Below are positions 1 through 8,419 of a stretch of DNA of 64,000 nt, piece by piece. The position numbers and the translations under genes were made by a program. The notes under the pieces were generated by a model that saw only the letters and a program-made list of their open reading frames with translations, did no database searches and was not told the DNA's origin. The DNA comes from Streptomyces sp. Go-475 (lineage in GTDB: Bacteria > Actinomycetota > Actinomycetes > Streptomycetales > Streptomycetaceae). The DNA lies in assembly GCF_003330845.1 (NCBI RefSeq), contig NZ_CP026121.1, forward strand, positions 1,116,001 through 1,180,000. Direction: 5' to 3'. Numbering within the stretch: the stretch's first letter is position 1; every line of letters begins with the position of its first letter.

Positions 1-602
1 TCCTCACCGCCCACCCCACCGGGACCGTGGTGGAGATCGGCACCGGGCTCAACACCCGCTTCGAACGCGTCGACAACGGCCGCGCCCGATGGTTCGACCT
101 GGACCTGCCCGACGTCATCGACCTGCGGCGGACCTTCTTCAGCGACGCCCCGCGCAGGACGATGGTGGCCGGCTCGGTGACGGACGAGGCATGGGCCGAC
201 GCGGTCTCCGGGACGGAGGGCCCGTACTTCTTCGCCGCGGAAGCCGTACTGCCCTACCTGGAGGAGGCGGAGGTCCGGGGTGTGGTCGACCTGGTCTCCG
301 AGCGTTTCCCCGGCTCGCTGCTGGCCCTGGACACCAACGGCCCCTGGGTCGTCGACAACCAGGACCAGCACGACGTGCTCAGCAAGGTCGAAGCGCGCTT
401 CCGGTGGGCCTGTGCCGATCCGGCCGAACTCAGCACGTGGCGGCCGGGGGCGCGGGTCCTCGCCTCGCACACGCTCGACGCGCTGCCGACGCGGATGTTC
501 GAGGCGTTGCCGGGCACCTGCCGGCAGATGATCACCGACCTCGCCGGGCGGAACCTGCCGCACGTCAAGGCCTACCGGCTCACCCTCGTTCAGCTGCCGT
601 GA
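1..602 (+). CDS. SAM-dependent O-methyltransferase, TcmP/LCMT family (5' partial)
   Basis: The reading frame is already open at base 3 and ends with TGA at 600-602, so the start lies left of the window. Visible are the glycine-rich SAM loop (VEIGTGLNTR), the following acidic FDLDLP segment, and an aromatic FFAAEAVLPYL stretch, all typical of the leucine-carboxyl-methyltransferase/TcmP family (PF04072). About 200 residues are present, against roughly 270-300 for the family, so only the N-terminus is missing. It converges on a metallophore transport operon. Methylation of a secondary metabolite made by genes to the left is an inference, not visible here. Confidence 0.8.
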   Translation, partial: LTAHPTGTVVEIGTGLNTRFERVDNGRARWFDLDLPDVIDLRRTFFSDAPRRTMVAGSVTDEAWADAVSGTEGPYFFAAEAVLPYLEEAEVRGVVDLVSERFPGSLLALDTNGPWVVDNQDQHDVLSKVEARFRWACADPAELSTWRPGARVLASHTLDALPTRMFEALPGTCRQMITDLAGRNLPHVKAYRLTLVQLP

Positions 603-642
603 CCGGCGGGCGCCTGTCACGGGGCCGCGTCCCGTGGGCCGG
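603..642. terminator. Bidirectional hairpin between convergent genes
   Basis: An inner stem CACGGG (618-623)/CCCGTG (631-636) and an outer stem CCGGC (603-607)/GCCGG (638-642) fill the 45-bp gap between the convergent methyltransferase and ABC operon. There is no T-tract, as is usual for high-GC actinomycete terminators. Confidence 0.5.
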
Positions 643-647
643 CGGCG

Positions 648-2408
648 TCAAGGCGACGTGACGGCCAGGACGCGGTTGAGTGCGCTGTCGGGGCGGGCGG
701 TGAGTTCGTCCCAGGTTCCTTCCTCGGCGATACGGCCGGCTTCGAGGACGGCGACGCGGTCGGCGCGGCGGATGGTGGCGGGGCGGTGGGCGATGACGAT
801 CGTGGTGCGGTGTCCCTCGCCGAGCGCGGTGGCGAGTTGAGCGTCCGAGGCGTTGTCCAGGTGGGCGGTGGTCTCGTCGAGCACGAGGACCCTGGGCTCG
901 GCCAGCAGGGCGCGGGCCAGGGCGACGCGGGCGCGCTGACCGCCGGAGAGGGTGGCGCCGCGCTCGCCGACGAGGGTGTCCAGGGGGGCGATCCGGTCGA
1001 CGCCGCACAACCGGGCTGTCGCGGCCAGCAGTCGCTCCTCCGCACCGGGTGCGCTGAGGAGCAGATTGTCGGCGAGGGTTCCGTGGAAGAGGGGGGTGTC
1101 CTGGCCGACCACGGCGACGGCGCCGCGGAGCTGGGCGTCGGTCAGGTCGCGCAGGTCGACGGGGTCCTCTCCGTCGGGCACCAGCTGGACGGCTCCCGCG
1201 GAGGGATCCCAGAAGCGGGCCAGCAGGTGTGCGCAGGTCGACTTGCCCGCCCCCGAGGCGCCGACCAGGGCGAGAGTCTGCCCCGCCGGAACCGTCAGAT
1301 CGACGCCGTCCAGCACGGGCCGGCCGCCGTAGCCGAAGCTCACCCGGTGCAGCCGGACGCCCAGGGGGCCCGCGGGAAGCGGGCGGCGTGAGGCGGGCGG
1401 CGGGGCGAGCGCGGGGGCTTTCAGGGCCGCGTCGACGCGGGCGGCCGCGGCGCGCAGACCCACGGCCTGGCTCAGTGCCCGGGCCGACTCGGCGACCGGG
1501 CCGAGCACCGACAGGGCCAGTGCCATCGCCGCCGGGGCCCATGCGCCGTGCAGCCGCCCGGAGGTCACGGACTGGGCCGCGGTGGCCACCACGCCGAGGA
1601 CCGCGAGGACGATGAGGGCGTCCCGGACAGCGGCGGCCATGGCTTCCCAGGTCGCCTCGGCCCGCTGGGCCTCGCCCACCGTCCGGCCCTGTTCGGCGAG
1701 ACGGGCGCGCCGCTCGGCGAGCCCTCCGAAGGCGAGCAGCTCGCGCAGCCCGTCGACGGTTTCCACGGTGTCCGCCGAGAGTTTCGCCGAGGACGCCCGG
1801 GTACGGGCTCCTCGCGCCGCACGTCCGCGCGCATCGGCGAAGGGCGCCGCGGCGAGCAGCGCGGCGACCGGCAGCATCGCCGTCAGCAGCCACGGCTCGA
1901 CCGTGGCCAGTGCCGTGACTCCTCCGGTGAACACCACGCCGGACGCGAGGAGTTGGGCCGTGGTGTGGGCGTAGAAGAACTCCAGGGCCTCGACATCGGC
2001 CATCGCGGTGGCGGCGAGGTCTCCGCTGCGCTTGCCGGCCACCCGGGCGGGTGCGCTGCGGGCGAGCCCGTCGAAGATCCGCACGCGCAGTTCGGCCAGC
2101 ACCCGGTAGGCCAGGTCGTGCGAGAGGTCCATCTCGCGCCAGGTCATCAGGGCGCGGACGAGGACCAGGACGACGAGAGCGGTGACCGTACCGGCCGAGG
2201 GGGCCCGGCCCTCGATGACGGCGGTGCCGACGGTGTGCGCGGCCAGCGTCAACAGGGTGACCAGCGAGCCCTGTTCGACGAGGGCGGCGGCGCAGGTGCG
2301 GGCCATCATGGCGCGGTGCCCGGCGAGGGCGGGCAGCAGGGCGCGCAGTGAGCCGCGTGCGGGCACGGCGGACAGCTCGGCCGTGGTGCTGTCGGTGGTG
2401 CTGCTCAT
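648..2408 (-). CDS. ABC half-transporter, fused membrane domain and ATPase (subunit 2 of pair)
   Basis: This is a 586-aa type IV ABC protein. The first ~310 residues form a six-helix membrane domain. The C-terminal nucleotide-binding domain has Walker A GASGAGKST (~385), signature LSGGQRARVALARAL, Walker B VLVLDETTAHLD and the H-loop VIAHR. The start is ATG at 2408, overlapping the previous gene's stop by 4 bp, so the two are translationally coupled and probably form a heterodimer. The conserved Walker B glutamate is present (DE). Pairs like this beside FecBCD importers (YbtPQ in Yersinia, IrtAB in mycobacteria) take up siderophores despite an exporter fold. A role in metallophore import or recycling is inferred from that context and the upstream Zur box; export is the alternative. 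Confidence 0.85.
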   Translation of the reverse strand: MSSTTDSTTAELSAVPARGSLRALLPALAGHRAMMARTCAAALVEQGSLVTLLTLAAHTVGTAVIEGRAPSAGTVTALVVLVLVRALMTWREMDLSHDLAYRVLAELRVRIFDGLARSAPARVAGKRSGDLAATAMADVEALEFFYAHTTAQLLASGVVFTGGVTALATVEPWLLTAMLPVAALLAAAPFADARGRAARGARTRASSAKLSADTVETVDGLRELLAFGGLAERRARLAEQGRTVGEAQRAEATWEAMAAAVRDALIVLAVLGVVATAAQSVTSGRLHGAWAPAAMALALSVLGPVAESARALSQAVGLRAAAARVDAALKAPALAPPPASRRPLPAGPLGVRLHRVSFGYGGRPVLDGVDLTVPAGQTLALVGASGAGKSTCAHLLARFWDPSAGAVQLVPDGEDPVDLRDLTDAQLRGAVAVVGQDTPLFHGTLADNLLLSAPGAEERLLAATARLCGVDRIAPLDTLVGERGATLSGGQRARVALARALLAEPRVLVLDETTAHLDNASDAQLATALGEGHRTTIVIAHRPATIRRADRVAVLEAGRIAEEGTWDELTARPDSALNRVLAVTSP

Positions 2409-4144
2409 GCGGCGAGCCCTTCTTCGTGCGTGCGGCCCGCCTTGACGAGGTCGGCGTAGACGCCCCCGGCCTCGACGAGGGTGGCGTGATCGCCGATGGC
2501 GTCCACGCGCCCGCCGTCCAGCACGACGATGCGGTCGGCGTGCCGCACGGCGGCGAGCCGGTGGGCGACCAGCAGGACGGTGCGGCCGCCCGCGGCGTCG
2601 AGCAGTTCGCGGACGATGCCGGCCTCCCGGCGTTCGTCGACGGCGCTGGTGGCCTCGTCGAGGACGAGGACCGGAGCGTCGGCCAGCAGGGCGCGCGCGA
2701 GGGCGAGCCGCTGGCGCTGGCCGCCGGACAGGGTGGCGCCGCGTTCGCCGAGGACGGTGGCGTAGCCGTCGGGGAGGGCGGCGATCTCGTCGTGGACGCC
2801 GGCGGTGCGCGCCGCCCGTACGAGTTCCTCGTCCGTGGCGGCCGGCCGGGCGAGGCGCAGGTTGTCGGCGATGGTGGCGTGGAAGAGGTACGTCTCCTGG
2901 GAGACGACGGCGATGCTCCGGCGCAGCGAGTCGAGGGCGTACTCGGTCACGGCGCGGCCGCCGATGAGGATCCGGCCCTGCTGCGGGTCGCGGTGGCGCA
3001 GGAGCAGGGCGAGCAGCGTGGACTTGCCGGCGCCCGACGGGCCGACGACGGCCGTGGTGCGCCCTGCCTCGGCGGTGAAGCTGACCTGGCGCACGGCGGG
3101 TCCCTGCGCGCCCTCGTAGGTGAACTCCACGTTGTCGAAGCGCAGTTCGGGCGGGGCGGACCGGCGCGCCAGTGCTGTTCCCGTGTCGGGGACCGCCGGT
3201 TCGGCGGTGCGCAGCGCCGCGAGCCCGTCCGCGGCCGACACACCCAGGTACCCGGCGTGCCACTCGCGGGACAGGTCGCGCACGGGCCGGAAGCACTCGG
3301 AGGCCAGGAGCAGCACCAGATAGGTCCCCGTCGCCGTGGTGGATCCGGTGACGGCCGACCAGCAGCCGAGCAGCGCGGCGGCCACGACGCCGCCCTGGAT
3401 GGCCAGATCGGTCAGACCGGTGTCGACGAGCGACACGCGGAGCTTGGCGACGGTCGCCCGGTGCAGGGCCGCGGAACGCTGCTGAAGCCGTTCCCGGGCG
3501 CGCCCGACGGCGCCCGCGGCCCGGAGGGCGGGCATGCCCTGCAGGGCCTCCAGGTAGTCGGCGCCGAGAGCTTCGTAGGTGTCCCAGTGCTCCTTGCCGC
3601 GCTTGGCGAGGAGCCGGTCCCAGGCGCGCGGCCCGGCGAGGGCGAGCAGCAGGGCGGGGACGAGGCCGAGGAGTGCGCGCGGTTCGACGACGGCCAGGGC
3701 GGCGAGCAGCGGGGGCGGCACGGTGAGGGTGATGAGGAGCTGGGGCAGGTAGCGGGAGACGTAGGCGTCGACGCCCTCCACCCCGTCGACGAGTGTGGTG
3801 CGGACGGCCCCGGCGCGCGCGGTGGTCAGGTGTGCGGGTCCGAGCCGTCCGAGGTGGGCGAGGAGTTCGTCCCTGAGGCGCACCCTGGCCTGTGCGCCGG
3901 CCCGGGTCGCGGTGCGTCGCTGCCAGGTGCCGAGCAGGGCCCGGGCGGTGACGACGCCGAGCACCGCTGCGAGGAGCAGGGGGAGCCGGTCCGTGTCGCC
4001 CCGGGCCAGGCCGGCGAGGGCGACGGCGAGCAGCGCGGCCTGCGCGAGGTGCGTGAGGGTGACGGCCCCCTGCAGGGCGGCGGCGGCCAGCAGAGGCCGC
4101 CGGGCGTGCCCGGCGGCACGGCGCAGCTCGGGGTGGATGATCAC
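2405..4144 (-). CDS. ABC half-transporter, fused membrane domain and ATPase (subunit 1 of pair)
   Basis: A 579-aa protein with an N-terminal membrane domain (~1-310) and a C-terminal ATPase carrying Walker A GPSGAGKST (~366), signature LSGGQRQRLALARAL and Walker B VLVLDEATSAVD, so its ATP site looks canonical. The start is GTG at 4144, preceded by GAGGAGAGG at a good distance. Its stop overlaps the partner gene's start by 4 bp. The organisation resembles CydDC-, YbtPQ- and IrtAB-type heterodimers. It is separated from the FecE-like gene upstream by 114 bp that contain a perfect 44-bp tandem duplication, but lies in the same orientation and is probably in the same Zur-controlled transcript. 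Confidence 0.85.
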   Translation of the reverse strand: MIIHPELRRAAGHARRPLLAAAALQGAVTLTHLAQAALLAVALAGLARGDTDRLPLLLAAVLGVVTARALLGTWQRRTATRAGAQARVRLRDELLAHLGRLGPAHLTTARAGAVRTTLVDGVEGVDAYVSRYLPQLLITLTVPPPLLAALAVVEPRALLGLVPALLLALAGPRAWDRLLAKRGKEHWDTYEALGADYLEALQGMPALRAAGAVGRARERLQQRSAALHRATVAKLRVSLVDTGLTDLAIQGGVVAAALLGCWSAVTGSTTATGTYLVLLLASECFRPVRDLSREWHAGYLGVSAADGLAALRTAEPAVPDTGTALARRSAPPELRFDNVEFTYEGAQGPAVRQVSFTAEAGRTTAVVGPSGAGKSTLLALLLRHRDPQQGRILIGGRAVTEYALDSLRRSIAVVSQETYLFHATIADNLRLARPAATDEELVRAARTAGVHDEIAALPDGYATVLGERGATLSGGQRQRLALARALLADAPVLVLDEATSAVDERREAGIVRELLDAAGGRTVLLVAHRLAAVRHADRIVVLDGGRVDAIGDHATLVEAGGVYADLVKAGRTHEEGLAA

Positions 4145-4200
4145 GGGTCCTCTCCTCGGGGTGGTCGCAGGGGCTCTCGACGAGCGCGTGGGAGCGGGTG

Positions 4201-4288
4201 GCCGGGGGCGGGTGTCAGACGCCCTCGGTGAGAGGGTGGTCCGGGCCGGGGGCGGGTGTCAGACGCCCTCGGTGAGAGGGTGGTCCGG
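4201..4288. repeat. Perfect 44-bp tandem duplication across a gene end
   Basis: Bases 4201-4244 and 4245-4288 are identical. The right copy includes the last codons and TGA (4259-4261, minus strand) of the FecE-like ATPase. The left copy is a second, untranslated version of the same 3' end. With no divergence between the units, it looks like a recent slippage or recombination event. Confidence 0.95.
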
Positions 4289-5062
4289 GTAACACACGGG
4301 CCAGCCGCCCTCGGGGTCCTGGCCCACCCGGCCCGCCACCTTGAGGACGTCCGCCAGCAGTCCGGGCGTGACCACCTCCTTCGGCGCCCCGTCGGCCACC
4401 ACGCGTCCGTCCCGCAGCGCCACGATCCGCTCGGCGAACCGGGCGGCGTGCGCCAGGTCGTGCAGCACCATCACGACGGTGAGACCGCGCTCCTCGCGCA
4501 GCCGCACCACGGTCTGGAGCACATCGAGCTGGTGATGCAGGTCCAGGTAGGTGGTCGGCTCGTCGAGCAGCAGGACGCGGGTGTCCTGGGCGAGTGCCAT
4601 CGCGAGCCGGACCCGCTGCCGCTCGCCCCCGGACAGCGCGTCGACGTCGCGCTCGGCCCAGTCCTCCACGCCGACGTCGCGCAGGGCCCGCCGCACCACG
4701 GGGTCGTCGCCCTCGCGCAGCATGCCGAGCGGGCCCCGGGCCGCGTACCGCCCCTGCCGTACGAGCTGCCGTACGGTCATGCCCGGGACGGCCGGGGCCG
4801 ACTGGTGCAGCAGCGCGACGCGCCGGGCGGTGGCGCGCCGGGAGAGCCCGGCGAGGTCGTCCCCGCCGAGCAGGACGCTTCCCTCGTCGGGCCGGAGCAG
4901 TCCGGCAGCCAGCCGCAGCAGGGTCGACTTGCCGCAGCCGTTGAGGCCGATGAGGGCGGTCAACTGACCCGGCTCGACGGTCATGTCGACGCCGCGCAGC
5001 ACGGGCCTGCCGGGGTATCCGAAGCGAACCCCCTCGACGCGGATCCCCACGGGCTCGGTCAT
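4259..5062 (-). CDS. FecE-type metallophore ABC transporter ATP-binding protein
   Basis: A 267-aa ATPase with Walker A IGLNGCGKST, Q-loop LLHQS, signature LSGGERQRVRLAMAL, Walker B VLLLDEPTTYLD and the H-loop VMVLHDLAHA; the YLDLHHQ extension is typical of siderophore/B12 importer ATPases. The ATG at 5062 is chosen because GGAGGGG sits just before it. An in-frame ATG at 5080 that overlaps the permease stop would add six residues but has no ribosome site. It is the energy subunit for the two FecCD permeases upstream. Its 3' end has been duplicated in tandem. Confidence 0.9.
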   Translation of the reverse strand: MTEPVGIRVEGVRFGYPGRPVLRGVDMTVEPGQLTALIGLNGCGKSTLLRLAAGLLRPDEGSVLLGGDDLAGLSRRATARRVALLHQSAPAVPGMTVRQLVRQGRYAARGPLGMLREGDDPVVRRALRDVGVEDWAERDVDALSGGERQRVRLAMALAQDTRVLLLDEPTTYLDLHHQLDVLQTVVRLREERGLTVVMVLHDLAHAARFAERIVALRDGRVVADGAPKEVVTPGLLADVLKVAGRVGQDPEGGWPVCYPDHPLTEGV

Positions 5063-5079
5063 GTTCCCCTCCGTCGACA

Positions 5080-6087
5080 TCAGAACGTACGGCTCGGCGC
5101 GCGGCGCACGACGACCATCAGCAGCGCGGCTCCGAGGCAGGTCGTGAGCGCCCCGACCGGCAGGGTGAGCCGCCCGAAGTCCAGGGCGGCCGCCAGCAGC
5201 CGTGACAGCAACTGCGCCGCCGCGTCCGACCCGCACACCACGGCCGCCCCGACCAGGGCGGAACCGGGCAGCGACACCCGCAGGTCCGCGCCGAACACGG
5301 CCACGGCGACATGCGGCACGAGCAGTCCGACGAACCCCAGCGCCCCCACGGCGGCCACCGCTCCCGCCGTCAGCGCCACCGCGCACAGCAGGGCGAGGGA
5401 CCGGGCCCGTCCGGTGGCCAGCCCCGCGGCGGCGGCGAGTTCGTCCCCGCAGCGCAACAGCGTCAGGGGCCCGGCGAGCAGCCATGCCGCGGCACCCCAG
5501 GCCAGCGCCCAGGGCCACAGCAGGTGCCAGTGCTGCCACACCCTGCCCTCCGTCGTGCCGACGAGCCACTGCACGACGCTGCCCAGCTCGCCCGGCGCGA
5601 CCAGCAGCACCATGGCGGTCAGCCCGCCGAGCACCGCCGATACGAGGACCCCGTGCAGGGCGGTCTGTTCCGGGTCGCCCCGGCCGCGTCCGGCGAGCAG
5701 CCACAGCAGGGCGGCCCCGGCGCAGCCCCCCACGCACGCCGCGACGACCACCGCGAGGGGAGATTCCCAGCCGGCGAGGCCGAGGCCGGTCGCGGTGACG
5801 GCGCCGAGCACCGCGCCCGGCGTCACACCCGTGACCTCGGGTCCGGCCAGGGGGTTGCGCAGAGCTGACTGCAGGACCAGGCCCGCGACTCCCAGGCACG
5901 CTCCCGCGCCGAGGGCCACCAGCAGCCGGGGCAGCCGGAGCTGGAACACGATGTGCCGTTCCGTCGCGTCGCCGCCTCCGCCGAGCACGTCCGCGACCAC
6001 GGACGGGGACAGGCCCCGCCCCGCCAGCAGTTCGGCGCAGGCGCACACGACGACGAGCGCGACGAGCGCCCCGAAGCGCCGGTTCAT
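5080..6087 (-). CDS. FecCD-family metallophore permease (second subunit)
   Basis: A 335-aa polytopic membrane protein with the FecCD signature LRLPRLLVALGAGACLGVAG followed by LQ.ALRNPLAGPEVTGV and the late GALGFVGLLVPHVAV segment that contacts the ATPase. About nine to ten hydrophobic segments are visible. The start is ATG at 6087, overlapping the stop of the first permease by 4 bp. With the partner permease it should form the heterodimeric channel of a BtuCD-fold importer. Substrate cannot be read from the sequence; the Zur box at the operon head argues for a zinc-metallophore complex. Confidence 0.9.
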   Translation of the reverse strand: MNRRFGALVALVVVCACAELLAGRGLSPSVVADVLGGGGDATERHIVFQLRLPRLLVALGAGACLGVAGLVLQSALRNPLAGPEVTGVTPGAVLGAVTATGLGLAGWESPLAVVVAACVGGCAGAALLWLLAGRGRGDPEQTALHGVLVSAVLGGLTAMVLLVAPGELGSVVQWLVGTTEGRVWQHWHLLWPWALAWGAAAWLLAGPLTLLRCGDELAAAAGLATGRARSLALLCAVALTAGAVAAVGALGFVGLLVPHVAVAVFGADLRVSLPGSALVGAAVVCGSDAAAQLLSRLLAAALDFGRLTLPVGALTTCLGAALLMVVVRRAPSRTF

Positions 6088-7280
6088 CGGGCCTCCCCCG
6101 CTTCGGCCGCCCAGCCGGGTTCGCCGCCCGGCTCCTGCCGGTGGCCGTGCCCGGGGGTCTCCGGGGAGGGTTCCGTCCCGCGCGGGCGGCCCGGCGGTTC
6201 GAGGGACACGGCAGCGGAGCCGGCCTCCCCTCGCGGAGCAGTCGGTCTCCGGCGGCCCGACCGGAGCAGGGTGACACCGGCCGGCACACCGAGCAGGGCC
6301 GTCCAGGCGCCGACCGGTGTCTCGACGGGCGCCAGGGCCAGCCGGGCCGGGAGGTCGGCGACGGCCACCACGACCGCACCCCACGCCGCCGACCACGGCA
6401 GCCAACCCACCGCGGTCGCACCCGGGTTGAGCCGCCGGGCCAGGTGCGGGGCGAGGAATCCGACCCAGGCCACGGGCCCGCACACGGCCGTCACGGGCGC
6501 GATCAGCACGATGGCGATGGCCAGCGCCGCCAACCGTGCCCGCCGCGCCCGGACGCCCAGCGCCTCGGCGTCCTCGTCCCCCAGCCGCAGCACCGAGAGC
6601 ACCGGCGCGCACAGCACGAGCGCGGGTACCGCGACGAGCAGCCAGGGCCACAGCCCGGTGACGTCGTCCCAGGTGCGGGCGGAGAGGGAGCCGAGCAGGT
6701 AACGGTAGATCAGCTGAAGGTCGAGCTGGTCGGCCATCACCATGAGCACGAGCAGCGCGGCCTGCAAGGCGGCGGCGACCGCGGCACCGGTGAGCAACAC
6801 CGCGGACGGGCTGCGCCCGAGCCCGGCCGCGAGCAGCGTGAGTCCGCCGCCGAGCACGGCCCCGCCGATCGCCAGCAGCGGCTGGACGGCGGCGGGGATG
6901 GACACCGCCAGTACCAGCGGTGCGGCGACCCCGAACGCGGCTCCCGACGACACCCCCAGCATCTCGGGGATGGCCAGGGGATTGCGCAGCGCCTCCTGCA
7001 GCACGAGCCCCGCGGCACCCAGGCAGGCTCCGGCGGCCAGCGCCAGCACCAGCCGGGGCAGGCGCAGTTCGGTGACCACGATCCCGGCGAGGGTGGAGTC
7101 GGCATCCCGCAGCGCGCCGGGCAGCCGGTACAGCGGCACATAGGGCGTGCCCAGGCTCAGCGCGCAGCCGGATGCGACGGCCACCAGGGAGACCAGCAGG
7201 GGCAGTTGCCACGGCACAGCCCTGCGCCCCCGCGTGGTCACGTCGCCCGCTGCGGCCTCGGTCGCAGGGGCCGCGTTCAC
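6084..7280 (-). CDS. FecCD-family metallophore permease (first subunit)
   Basis: A 398-aa membrane protein, longer than the usual ~340 because of a Gly/Pro-rich C-terminal tail of about 60 residues after the GRRRPTAPRGE segment. FecCD hallmarks are present: TELRLPRLVLALAAGACLG, LQEALRNPLAIPEMLGVSSG and GPVAWVGFLAPHLARR. The start is GTG at 7280, coupled by a GTGA overlap to the binding-protein gene. It pairs with the permease downstream. The long hydrophilic tail is unusual for the family and is probably cytoplasmic and disordered. Confidence 0.9.
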   Translation of the reverse strand: MNAAPATEAAAGDVTTRGRRAVPWQLPLLVSLVAVASGCALSLGTPYVPLYRLPGALRDADSTLAGIVVTELRLPRLVLALAAGACLGAAGLVLQEALRNPLAIPEMLGVSSGAAFGVAAPLVLAVSIPAAVQPLLAIGGAVLGGGLTLLAAGLGRSPSAVLLTGAAVAAALQAALLVLMVMADQLDLQLIYRYLLGSLSARTWDDVTGLWPWLLVAVPALVLCAPVLSVLRLGDEDAEALGVRARRARLAALAIAIVLIAPVTAVCGPVAWVGFLAPHLARRLNPGATAVGWLPWSAAWGAVVVAVADLPARLALAPVETPVGAWTALLGVPAGVTLLRSGRRRPTAPRGEAGSAAVSLEPPGRPRGTEPSPETPGHGHRQEPGGEPGWAAEAGEAR

Positions 7281-8257
7281 CGCAGCGCGGCCGTGGCCTC
7301 GTCGAGGACGATCCCCAGCGAGCGGGTGCCGCGGCCCTTGGCCCACACTTCGGAGTTCACCTCGTGGACGTCCCCGTTCCGCACGGCCGGGATCTTCCCC
7401 CACAGCGGGTTCCGGGCCAGCTTCTCCGACAGCTTGCCGTCCGCCTCGCCGAAGCTGATCGTCTCGGAGAAGATCACGTCGACGTCGGCCGCGAGGATCT
7501 CCTCGAGGCTGTAACTCCCCTCCACGCCCCGCGACTTCCAGGGGTAGTCGGCCAGCTTGGGGAACAGGCTGGCGGCCACGTCCGTCTCCGGGGTGGCGAC
7601 GCCGAAGTTCTCGTCGCTGCCGTAGATGACGATCGCGGTCTTGTCGCTCCTGGCCCGCTCGGCCTCGGCGAGCTTGGTGCGGAAGGTCTTCTCGGCCTTC
7701 TCTCCTTCGGCGGTACGGCCGGTGAGCGCCGCGGCGTCGCGCAGGTACCCCACGCTGTCCTGCCAGGTCTCCGGTTGCATGGGCCAGAAGGTGGTCGCGC
7801 CCTTCAGCGCCGGGGCGAGCTTTCCGTGGGTGTCCTCGAGGCCGATCACGAGATCGGGCTTGTGGGAGAGGATCGCCTCCACCTCGGGGGCGATGAAACC
7901 GCCGGGGACGACGTCGACTTCCTTCGCCTTCTCCTCGCCCAGGAAGCCGGGGTGGGCCAGGAGAGCGTTGTTCGTGGCGGTGGGGACGATGCCCAGTTCG
8001 GTCAGGATGTCGTCGCAGAGCGCGAAGAGGCAGACGATGCGCTCCGGTTCCTTCCGCAGCGAGATCCTGACGCCGTTCGTGTCCGTCAGCTCCCGCGTGG
8101 CCTCGATGGGTTCGACGGTGATGTCGGTCCTGGGCCCGGCCCCGGCAGCGCGCCGCTCGCTCGCGGGTTCGGCGGACGCGCCGCATCCGGCCAGGACCGA
8201 CCCCACTACCGCTGCGGTGACGCAGCTTCGGACGAATCTCGACGGTGCGCGCAGCAT
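7277..8257 (-). CDS. FecB/FepB-type metallophore-binding lipoprotein
   Basis: A 326-aa extracytoplasmic binding protein with a lipoprotein signal (basic N-terminus, hydrophobic core, lipobox VLAGC near residue 25) and a periplasmic-binding fold III body (KPDLVIGLED, VDVIFSETISFG). The start is ATG at 8257 with GCGAGGG upstream; longer in-frame extensions would run through the Zur box and are rejected. It is the first gene of a six-gene operon (two permeases, ATPase, two fused ABC subunits). Automated annotation will probably say iron-siderophore binding. The near-consensus Zur site 47 bp upstream suggests a zinc-loaded metallophore instead. Confidence 0.88.
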   Translation of the reverse strand: MLRAPSRFVRSCVTAAVVGSVLAGCGASAEPASERRAAGAGPRTDITVEPIEATRELTDTNGVRISLRKEPERIVCLFALCDDILTELGIVPTATNNALLAHPGFLGEEKAKEVDVVPGGFIAPEVEAILSHKPDLVIGLEDTHGKLAPALKGATTFWPMQPETWQDSVGYLRDAAALTGRTAEGEKAEKTFRTKLAEAERARSDKTAIVIYGSDENFGVATPETDVAASLFPKLADYPWKSRGVEGSYSLEEILAADVDVIFSETISFGEADGKLSEKLARNPLWGKIPAVRNGDVHEVNSEVWAKGRGTRSLGIVLDEATAALR

Positions 8258-8303
8258 CGTTCCCTCGCTTCTTCCTCGACGGTCCCCGGACCCCAAACAT
8301 ACC

Positions 8304-8318
8304 TGATAATCATTTTCA
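8304..8318. promoter_or_regulatory. Zur box upstream of the metallophore transport operon
   Basis: TGATAATCATTTTCA matches the Streptomyces Zur consensus core TGAAAATCATTTTCA at 14 of 15 positions. It lies 47 bp before the FecB-type start, over the likely promoter (a TATGTT -10 follows on the minus strand). The classical actinomycete iron box (TTAGGTTAGGCTAACCTAA, DmdR/IdeR) is not seen. Confidence 0.75.
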
Positions 8319-8321
8319 CTT

Positions 8322-8340
8322 GACTCGTTTTTTACGAGTC
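8322..8340. terminator. Perfect inverted repeat with T5/A5 centre
   Basis: GACTCGT-TTTTT-ACGAGTC has perfect 7-bp arms. It lies 80 bp downstream of aztD and just beyond the Zur box, so it could end the azt transcript or be part of the operator region of the metallophore operon. Confidence 0.4.
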
Positions 8341-8419
8341 CCGGTGGTCCGGTTCGCGCAGCGGTGGGGCACCCGCTGCGCGGCACACGGCAAGGTCGTC
8401 CGGCTCGGGCTGGTGCGGA

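Noticed and set aside
2348..4231. Long plus-strand ORF of about 627 codons opposite the ABC half-transporters
   Set aside because: Low-complexity Gly/Arg/Val-rich translation with no motifs; it is the GC-rich antisense shadow of real minus-strand ABC genes with intact Walker motifs.
8290..8345. Iron (DmdR/IdeR) box at the metallophore operon
   Set aside because: The TTAGGTTAGGCTAACCTAA pattern is absent; the site matches Zur instead.
8258..8386. GTG/ATG extension of the FecB-type protein upstream to 8386
   Set aside because: The extension crosses the Zur box and promoter and precedes the true signal peptide.
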